Source: RGIG9151 sp963635575
GTDB taxonomy: Bacteria; Bacillota; Clostridia; TANB77; RGIG9151
DNA length: 12,828 bases
NCBI GenBank assembly: GCA_963635575.1
Contig: CAVHFU010000037.1
Location: forward strand, 1-12,828
Direction: 5' to 3'
Below are positions 1 through 5,189 of this stretch, one piece after another (position 1 is the stretch's first letter; each line of letters starts with the position of its first letter). A program made the position numbers and the translations under genes. The notes under the pieces were generated by a model that had not been told where the DNA came from, searched no databases, and saw nothing but the letters and a program-made list of their open reading frames with translations.

Positions 1-45
1 AAAAATGATTGACATAGTTTACAAAGAAATTATTGAAATTTATAG

Positions 46-624
46 CTATTTCCCTAGTGAATTATATAATGCTTCTAAATCTAAATTTTGCATTAATGTC
101 ATTACTTGAGCTAAATATGCACAATAGATAAAGAACATAACAATAGAAAGTGTAATTAAAGCCTTCCCAAATCCCTTTCTATCAGTGTCCTCATAGGTTA
201 CAAAATATACACCTAAAAATGAGCCAAGTAACTGACCTATTAACGGAAAAGTACACAATGCAGAAATAAACACCTTAAACCAATTTGACATTGGTTCTAC
301 ATATTCTATACTATGTCGAACCTCTGCTTTATATACATAGTCTTTTGGCTCTCCATTACCCACAACAAAATTAACATTTTCTTTAATCTCATTGTCACTC
401 TTTTTAAACTCATTAATTGCATCTTGAATGTTATTTTCCTTAACTTCATTTTCCCTGGTTTCATCCACTTTATTCTCATCAACCGCATTATTTATCTCCG
501 GTTCATCTTCTCTAATTATTTCTTCCGGTGCAGGATTTTCCTCTACTACTTCATTACAAAACGGACATTTTTTGCTCCTTATATGTATCTGTTCTCCGCA
601 ATGCTCACATTTTTTAAATTCCAT
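46..624 (-). CDS. Zinc-ribbon membrane protein of unknown function
   Basis: I do not recognise this 192-residue protein as a named family. The N-terminus is a small zinc ribbon with two CxxC pairs (C6/C9 and C20/C23), the layout seen in many zinc-ribbon domains fused to membrane segments. Residues about 27-85 are a strongly acidic, Asn/Glu/Lys-rich linker, probably disordered. Two hydrophobic stretches follow (about 115-143 and 155-177), separated by a short charged loop, so it is probably a two-pass membrane protein with the ribbon in the cytoplasm; no signal peptide is visible. The ATG follows an AGAGGAG Shine-Dalgarno. It starts 22 bases after the fabI stop and is probably the last gene of the era-recO-fabI transcript. 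No terminator hairpin is visible in the 45 bases after its TAG stop. It is real by its ribosome site and composition; its function is unknown. Confidence 0.8.
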   Translation of the reverse strand: MEFKKCEHCGEQIHIRSKKCPFCNEVVEENPAPEEIIREDEPEINNAVDENKVDETRENEVKENNIQDAINEFKKSDNEIKENVNFVVGNGEPKDYVYKAEVRHSIEYVEPMSNWFKVFISALCTFPLIGQLLGSFLGVYFVTYEDTDRKGFGKALITLSIVMFFIYCAYLAQVMTLMQNLDLEALYNSLGK

Positions 625-646
625 TCTAAATCTCCTCTAATTCTAT

Positions 647-1414
647 TTATATTCCCATTATATGATAACCATTATCTACATAAAGGTTTGTACCTGTAAT
701 TCCTCTTGACAATTCACTTAGTAAAAATACCGTTGAGTCTCCTATTTCTGCAGGCGTAACAGACTTCTTAAGCGGTGATTTCTTTTCAACAATTTCAAGC
801 ATATTATTAAAATCATTTATCTCTCTAGATGATATAGTCTTAATTGGACCTGAAGATATAGAGTTAACTCTTATTCCGATAGGTCCTATCTCGTTCGCTA
901 AATATCTTACATTAGCTTCTAGTGCAGCTTTAGCAGCACCCATCAGATTATACCCCGGCATAACCTTACTAGCTCCATAGTAGCTTATTGTTACAATACT
1001 TCCGCCATTTGGCATTAAATTCTTAGCATGTTTTGCAACTAAAATTAATGAATAAGATGTAACATCTAATGCATGAGAATAGCCTTCTTTTGAAGTTTCT
1101 AGGAAATCCTTTTTTAAGTCCTCCTTTTGAGCATGAGCAATACAATGAACTATTCCATCCAATGATTTATACTCTTTTTTAAGTTTATCAAATAGCTCAT
1201 CAACCTCGTTTTCATTTTCAACGTTACAAGCATAAGCACGGCATCCGGGAAACTCTTTTAATAACTCTTCAACAGACTCCCTTTCTCTTTCGCCTCGATA
1301 TGTAAAAATAAGCTTCGCGCCTTGAGCATCACAACTTTTTGCAATTCCCCATGCAATACTCCACTTATTTCTGATTCCCATAATTAAAATATTCTTTCCT
1401 TCAAGTAACCCCAT
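647..1414 (-). CDS. fabI: Enoyl-[acyl-carrier-protein] reductase FabI
   Basis: This 255-residue short-chain dehydrogenase fold enzyme should reduce trans-2-enoyl-ACP to acyl-ACP with NAD(P)H in the last step of each cytosolic type II fatty-acid elongation cycle. The sequence shows the FabI form of the cofactor loop (G13-I-R-N-K-W-S19-I-A near the N-terminus) rather than a plain TGxxxGIG motif. It also has the FabI catalytic set: Y145, then Y155-N-L-M-G-A-A-K162, which gives the Y-x6-K spacing. The C-terminal 'GxxLYVDxGYHIMG' region is typical of the family, and the length is normal. The ATG has GGGAGG seven bases upstream and lies 14 bases after the recO stop, so the two genes are almost certainly co-transcribed. 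Its place beside era-yqzL-recO rather than in a fab cluster is unusual. Many Clostridia use the flavoenzyme FabK instead. Identification is firm. Confidence 0.95.
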   Translation of the reverse strand: MGLLEGKNILIMGIRNKWSIAWGIAKSCDAQGAKLIFTYRGERERESVEELLKEFPGCRAYACNVENENEVDELFDKLKKEYKSLDGIVHCIAHAQKEDLKKDFLETSKEGYSHALDVTSYSLILVAKHAKNLMPNGGSIVTISYYGASKVMPGYNLMGAAKAALEANVRYLANEIGPIGIRVNSISSGPIKTISSREINDFNNMLEIVEKKSPLKKSVTPAEIGDSTVFLLSELSRGITGTNLYVDNGYHIMGI

Positions 1415-1428
1415 AAATAAGCCTCCCT

Positions 1429-2139
1429 TTATTCTAATTTATCTTTTATATAAATATTGTTAAAGTACTTTATTTCAGTCAAAACACTTTCGCTTACTTC
1501 AAAAGAAAATAACTTTTTTAAATCACTTTGAATAATGTATCTTATAGCTGTTACTGCCCCTTCGCTTAAACTTATAACTCCTTTATCTAAGCATGAACAT
1601 CCTTTGCATATCAAGCCACCCTTTTTAATGCTAAATCCGGTCACATTTCTTTCACCACATTCAACACAGCCATTAAAGTTAGGCTTAAATCCAAACAAGC
1701 ACGCCGCTTTTAACTCAAATACGCTTTGTATAAGTTCTGTATTTTTTTCACTCACAGATAACAAATAAATCGTATTAAGCAGTAACTTCAGCACATAAAC
1801 AGACATTTGGTTTTCCTGCACATAGCGCCTTATGAATTTTACACAGTTCATAGCACATTCTAGTCTCTCGTAATCGGTTCTTATAGAGTAAAACGGTTCT
1901 ATAAGCTCTGCCGAATTAATATAGTAATTCTCTCCTCTACCTCTGTATAAAACCATTTCGCTAAATGCAAACATCTGGGACGCAGCAAGTAATGTACTTT
2001 GCATCTTTCTTGCGCCTTTGGCTACACAACTTATTTTGCCTAAATCAGGCGTTAAGACAGTAAGCATTTTATCCGATTCGGAAAAGTTAACCTCAGAAAG
2101 TACTATTCCCTTGGTTTTTACTAATCTTCTTGTTTCCAC
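1429..2139 (-). CDS. recO: DNA repair protein RecO
   Basis: RecO (236 residues) anneals SSB-coated single-stranded DNA and, with RecR and RecF, loads RecA at gaps during recombinational repair. The N-terminus (VKTKGIVLSEVNFSESDKML, then K-I-S-C-V-A-K-G-A-R-K) is the characteristic OB-fold of the family. A helical middle follows. A zinc-finger-like set of cysteines, C158/C161 and C178/C181 with an additional C183, lies in the C-terminal part, as in other Firmicute RecO proteins. The start is a GTG: GGAGGA ends just upstream, and only four bases (AAAA) separate GGAGG+A from the codon, a slightly short but acceptable spacing. No in-frame ATG near the N-terminus has a better site. The yqzL stop is 18 bases upstream and fabI follows 14 bases downstream, matching the era-yqzL-recO order known from Bacillus. 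Confidence 0.95.
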   Translation of the reverse strand: METRRLVKTKGIVLSEVNFSESDKMLTVLTPDLGKISCVAKGARKMQSTLLAASQMFAFSEMVLYRGRGENYYINSAELIEPFYSIRTDYERLECAMNCVKFIRRYVQENQMSVYVLKLLLNTIYLLSVSEKNTELIQSVFELKAACLFGFKPNFNGCVECGERNVTGFSIKKGGLICKGCSCLDKGVISLSEGAVTAIRYIIQSDLKKLFSFEVSESVLTEIKYFNNIYIKDKLE

Positions 2140-2157
2140 TTTTCCTCCAAAACAACA

Positions 2158-2301
2158 TTAATTTTTATATTTTTTAACATCTAATACTCTTGATAAATCT
2201 TTTGACGTCTCTAATTTATACTTTTCCATCGTCTTATAAAGTAAATATGTTTCGACCGAACCGGTATTTTTAAAATATTGCCATAATTCTTCCTTTAACA
2301 T
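2158..2301 (-). CDS. yqzL: YqzL family small protein
   Basis: A short gene of 47 residues lies in the gap between recO and era. Read on the minus strand it begins MLKEELWQYFKNTGSVETYL and ends VLDVKKYKN before a TAA. The motif W-x-x-F-x-x-T-G-x-x-x-T-Y-L-L-Y/F-K-x-x-E-K is what I recall for the YqzL family, which in Bacillus subtilis sits between era and recO, the same place as here. Two in-frame ATGs occur (2307 and 2301). I chose the second because GGAGG lies seven bases before it, whereas the first ATG abuts the Shine-Dalgarno. The function of YqzL is not established; conserved position suggests a link to Era or RecO, or simply operon inheritance. Call rests on motif and synteny. Confidence 0.85.
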   Translation of the reverse strand: MLKEELWQYFKNTGSVETYLLYKTMEKYKLETSKDLSRVLDVKKYKN

Positions 2302-2393
2302 ACTCATTCCTCCATCAGAAGTTAAACTTCTTTATTTTCCTTTGTTCCTTTTTACTACCTTTTACATTTTGTAACTAATTAATACCTTGATAA

Positions 2394-3287
2394 TTATTCC
2401 ATAAAGTGTAGATTTCTAAGTTCAGCTTCGCTATCTCGCCAGTCTTCTCTTACTTTCACCCAAACTTCAAGGAATACTTTTGTTTCCAAAAATCTTTCTA
2501 TATCTACTCTTGCACGACTTCCGATTTCTCTTAACATTTTACCGCCACGTCCTATTATTATAGGCTTATGTGACTCTTTTTCACAATATATTGTAACATT
2601 TATATCTACAATTTCTTGATTAAGTCTTTTTTTCATCTTTTCTACTTCAACAGCTATGCCGTGAGGTATTTCATCTGACAATAAATCTAGTGCCTTCTCT
2701 CTTACAATTTCAGCAACCATTACCCTCTCCGGACTATCTGTAATCATATCCTCCGGATAATACTGAGGTCCGTATGGGAGACGTTTTATAACCGCATCTA
2801 AAACCTTCTTAACATCTTCCTTTTTAGTAGCTGAAACAGGTATAATTTCATCAAATTTATATAAAGCATTATACTCACTTATAACATTAAGAATTTCTTG
2901 CTTATCTTTAATTTTATCTATTTTATTTAACACAAGTATAACAGGACATTTTACCTTGTTTAGTTTCCCCAAAAATAGGTCTGTATTAATACGTCTCGTT
3001 AAATCCACCATTGCTATAACCACGTCTGTTCCGGCAATAGAATCATTAATACTCTTATCCATTAACTTTCCTAGTCTTGTTCTAGTTTTATTTACCCCGG
3101 GAGTATCTAAAAATACTATTTGGTAGTCCTCACCCGTAAGTATACCCTTTATAGCATTACGCGTAGTTTGAGGCTTATTAGACGTAATCGCAATTTTTTC
3201 TCCTATTATAGAATTTATCAAAGTTGACTTACCAACACTCGGATTGCCTATAATCGCAACAAATCCGGATTTAAAGTTTTTATTCAT
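2394..3287 (-). CDS. era: GTPase Era, 16S rRNA-binding ribosome assembly factor
   Basis: Era binds the 3' end of 16S rRNA and couples GTP hydrolysis to late 30S maturation. The protein has the G1 loop GNPSVGKS (14-21), the switch PQTTR (39-43), G3 DTPG (61-64), G4 NKID (121-124) and G5 SA (152-153). A type II KH domain follows, with the I-I-I-G-R-G-G-K core at about 243-250. The open frame extends ten codons further up, to an ATG at 3317, but that codon has no Shine-Dalgarno and overlaps a promoter-like -10. The ATG at 3287 has GGAGG five bases upstream and gives 297 residues, the normal Era length, so I place the start there. It is followed by yqzL and recO. It is separated from nrnA by a 240 bp fold-back element and a candidate promoter. 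Confidence 0.97.
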   Translation of the reverse strand: MNKNFKSGFVAIIGNPSVGKSTLINSIIGEKIAITSNKPQTTRNAIKGILTGEDYQIVFLDTPGVNKTRTRLGKLMDKSINDSIAGTDVVIAMVDLTRRINTDLFLGKLNKVKCPVILVLNKIDKIKDKQEILNVISEYNALYKFDEIIPVSATKKEDVKKVLDAVIKRLPYGPQYYPEDMITDSPERVMVAEIVREKALDLLSDEIPHGIAVEVEKMKKRLNQEIVDINVTIYCEKESHKPIIIGRGGKMLREIGSRARVDIERFLETKVFLEVWVKVREDWRDSEAELRNLHFME

Positions 3288-3316
3288 AATATCCTCCGTA
3301 TCAATTTCATCTTCCA

Positions 3317-3345
3317 TCTATAAGTTATCACTTTTTTAATGTAAA
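3317..3345 (-). promoter_or_regulatory. Candidate SigA-type promoter for era-yqzL-recO-fabI
   Basis: On the minus strand TTTACA (3345-3340) and TATAGA (3322-3317) are separated by 17 bases. The -35 matches five and the -10 four of six consensus positions. It lies between the fold-back element and era. Initiation near 3310 would leave a leader of about 20-25 bases containing the GGAGG site of the ATG at 3287, which agrees with that start choice. AT-rich DNA gives such matches by chance fairly often. Confidence 0.35.
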
Positions 3346-3363
3346 TTTCAAGTACTTTGTAAA

Positions 3364-3603
3364 AAAAGGGGCTGTAAAAAAACTCATTATTCGTTATTAT
3401 AAAACAGTGTACTATACTGAATAAAACAAAAATTGCTTTTTTGTCCATCTATGTAAAGCAAATTTTAAAGTTGCCCAGGTCGTGAGCGTAAGCTCCGTTC
3501 CGGCCTTTAGCTTTATTCTACACTTGCCACAAAAAATATTTTTGTTGAGTGAAGTATAGTACACTAGTTTTATTGATTTTTGAGTTTTTTTACAGCCCCT
3601 TTT
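3364..3603. repeat. 240 bp fold-back (MITE-like) element between nrnA and era
   Basis: The ends form a perfect 23 bp terminal inverted repeat: 3364-3386 begins AAAAGGGGCTGTAAA and 3581-3603 is its reverse complement. A second pair of arms lies inside, with a 13 bp exact match AGTGTACTATACT (3406-3418) against its complement at 3553-3565. Each arm then carries its own small hairpin, ACAAAAA...TTTTTGT (3426-3444 and 3529-3545). The middle holds GAGC-GTAA-GCTC (3484-3495), almost at the exact centre of the element. No open frame of note lies within, so it cannot encode a transposase. It starts three bases after the nrnA stop. On the minus strand the far arm ends ACAGCCCC followed by seven Ts, so it could also act as a poor terminator. 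No target-site duplication is clear. A non-autonomous transposable element is the likeliest origin; a structured RNA is the alternative. Confidence 0.8.
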
Positions 3604-3606
3604 CTT

Positions 3607-4563
3607 CTACAAAATCTTTTTCAACTCTATAAGTAATAATTCACGAACTTCCTCGGCAGTTTTTCCTTCAAATCTGCAACCAGCAGCAAACTTATGACCA
3701 CCACCGTTAAATTTCCTGGCCACTCCGGAAATATCCACATTTCCATTAGAACGTAAACTTACTTTATACATTTCATTGTGTGGCTTTATAAAAATTCCTA
3801 CCTCTGTTCCCTTTATATCTCTAGCGAAATCAACCATTCCTTCAAGTTCACTATCATTAACATTAAATCTCTCAATGTCTTCTTTTTTAGCTATTAATAT
3901 TCCAACTTTTCCATCTAACTCAACTTCAACATTTTGAAGTAAGTTCCCCATAAATCTCATTCTATTTAATGATGTCTCAGAAAATAAATGATATGAAATC
4001 TTTGAAACGTCTATTCCGTATTCTACAAGGCTTCCGGCAATATCGAAAGTGTGCTTTTGGGTATTATTGTGCCTAAAGTTTCCTGTATCTGACGAAACAG
4101 CAGCATACAGTGCCATTGCAATCTCTTTGTCTATAATATCCATTTTACTTAGCATATCATAAAGTATCTCTCCGGTAGCAGCCGCCTCCCCATCAATATA
4201 ATTTAAATTAGCATACCCTACGTTTGTATAGTGGTGATCTATACAAATAGTATTGTTAGCATTTTCAAAAAGGACTTTAGCCTTACCCATTCTATCCGCG
4301 TCACCACAATCTAGTGCTATGCATAAATCATATTTTCTATTTTCGTCCATATCCTCAAACACTTTAATTTCTTCCCCTATTGAACCAATTAAAAATTCAC
4401 AGTTTGAAGGTATTTTTTCAATAAAAGCCTCTACATTTTTTCCCATTTTTTTAAGTACTCTATATAATGCAATTATGCTACCAATAGCATCTCCGTCCGG
4501 GCTCTCATGTACAAGCAAAACTATATCATTTGATAATCTTAATTTTTCTATAATTTTATCCAT
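3607..4563 (-). CDS. nrnA: DHH/DHHA1 phosphoesterase, NrnA type (oligoribonuclease / pAp phosphatase)
   Basis: NrnA-type enzymes degrade two- to five-nucleotide RNA fragments to mononucleotides and dephosphorylate pAp, in the cytosol and with Mn2+. The N-terminal DHH domain shows H19-E-S-P-D-G-D-A-I-G, D85-C-G-D88, I-D-H-H (108-111) and S-S-D-T-G-N-F (157-163), the four metal-binding motifs. The DHHA1 domain closes with G-G-G-H-K-F-A-A-G-C (287-296), the substrate-binding loop. At 318 residues it has the normal length. The open frame can be read four codons further up from a GTG, but that GTG is part of the AAGGTGG ribosome site, which lies eight bases before the ATG at 4563; I therefore start at the ATG. 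In related genomes nrnA follows rbfA directly. Here two different fold-back elements separate it from rbfA and from era. NrnA versus the close homologue NrnB cannot be fully excluded. Confidence 0.9.
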   Translation of the reverse strand: MDKIIEKLRLSNDIVLLVHESPDGDAIGSIIALYRVLKKMGKNVEAFIEKIPSNCEFLIGSIGEEIKVFEDMDENRKYDLCIALDCGDADRMGKAKVLFENANNTICIDHHYTNVGYANLNYIDGEAAATGEILYDMLSKMDIIDKEIAMALYAAVSSDTGNFRHNNTQKHTFDIAGSLVEYGIDVSKISYHLFSETSLNRMRFMGNLLQNVEVELDGKVGILIAKKEDIERFNVNDSELEGMVDFARDIKGTEVGIFIKPHNEMYKVSLRSNGNVDISGVARKFNGGGHKFAAGCRFEGKTAEEVRELLLIELKKIL

Positions 4564-4592
4564 TAACTTTCCCACCTTCTAATATGTTAATT

Positions 4593-4813
4593 CAACCAAA
4601 ATAACACCGTATATGTAAATGAAGCGACTTTACGAAGTTTTTAGTCGGTTCTCCAAATTTGCCGAAGGCAAAACCGTCAAAATTTCGTGGATGAAATTTT
4701 GAGCGAAAGTCGACAAGGATGTCGACTTTGAGCGACGGTTGGTAATTTGGTTAGAACCTTTAAAAACGTAGTTCAGTGGAGCGTAATTTACATATGCGGT
4801 GTTATTTTGGTTG
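4593..4813. repeat. 221 bp cloverleaf-like inverted-repeat element between rbfA and nrnA
   Basis: Outer arms of 28 bp (4593-4620 and 4786-4813, starting CAACCAAAATAACACCG) match with one difference, T4610 against G4796. Inside them a second stem pairs 4637-4659 with 4744-4767 in blocks (GTTTTTA, GGTTCT, CCAAATT). Three local hairpins follow: TTTGCC-GAA-GGCAAA (4658-4672), CAAAATTTC-GTGGAT-GAAATTTTG (4678-4701) and AAAGTCGAC-AAGGAT-GTCGACTTT (4706-4729). The last two are enclosed by ACCGTC (4673-4678) and GACGGT (4734-4739), with the word GAGCG repeated at 4701 and 4730. The result is a branched, cloverleaf-like fold. There is no open frame. It begins 12 bases after the rbfA stop and ends 29 bases before the nrnA start, leaving the nrnA ribosome site intact. 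It does not resemble the element at 3364-3603. Mobile origin is inferred. Confidence 0.8.
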
Positions 4814-4825
4814 CTAAAACTATTC

Positions 4826-5155
4826 TTACATAATGTCTCTAATTACTTTGTCAATATGAGCACCATATTCAATAGAATCATCAATTACAAATTGAAGTTC
4901 TGGCAATATTCTTATTTGAACTCTGTTTCCAAGTTCCTTTCTCATATAACCTGCCCCACTCTTTATGCCTTGAAGTACTTCTTCTTTATCTGCTCCCATT
5001 ACGCTAACATAAATCTTACAAAACTTTAAATCCTTCGTAAGCATAACCTTTGTTATACTTATAAGCCCTTTTACTCTAGGGTCTTTTAGCTCGTTTTGTA
5101 TCATTTCGCTTATAACTTTTTTTATCTCTTCAGCAATTCTGTCTGTTCTCTCCAT
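4826..5155 (-). CDS. rbfA: Ribosome-binding factor A
   Basis: RbfA is a small KH-fold protein that binds the 30S subunit near the 5' end of 16S rRNA, helps processing of the 17S precursor and is needed for cold adaptation. The 109 residues cover the whole family domain: the N-terminal R-T-D-R-I-A-E-E-I-K-K helix, then E-L-K-D-P-R-V-K-G-L-I-S-I-T, K-I-Y-V-S-V-M-G and the C-terminal V-Q-I-R-I-L-P-E-L-Q-F-V-I-D-D-S stretch. There is no long C-terminal tail, as is usual in Firmicutes. GGGAGG lies nine bases before the ATG. It starts 34 bases after the infB stop and is the last gene of the uninterrupted rimP-rbfA block; a fold-back element begins 12 bases after its stop. Confidence 0.97.
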   Translation of the reverse strand: MERTDRIAEEIKKVISEMIQNELKDPRVKGLISITKVMLTKDLKFCKIYVSVMGADKEEVLQGIKSGAGYMRKELGNRVQIRILPELQFVIDDSIEYGAHIDKVIRDIM

Positions 5156-5189
5156 AGTAACATTCCTCCCTAAGTTGCTAAAAGCGTGA

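Noticed and set aside
313..699. Plus-strand open frames opposite the minus-strand genes (for example 313-699, 4253-4582, 7251-7577, 11519-11842)
   Set aside because: They lie antisense to well-supported genes, have no ribosome sites, and show the composition of reverse-complemented coding sequence.
3364..3603. Element taken as a plain rho-independent terminator of nrnA
   Set aside because: The GC-rich end arms are about 195 bases apart, so they would not fold as a local hairpin before the T-run; structure throughout the region fits a fold-back element better.
3356..3610. Target-site duplication flanking the 240 bp element
   Set aside because: The flanks (A-run on the left, TTTTCTTC on the right) are not direct repeats; none could be identified with confidence. 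The same holds for the 4593-4813 element.
4658..4672. UUCG tetraloop on the minus-strand RNA of the TTTGCC/GGCAAA hairpin
   Set aside because: The UUCG register would break the perfect six-base-pair stem; the stem leaves a three-base loop instead.
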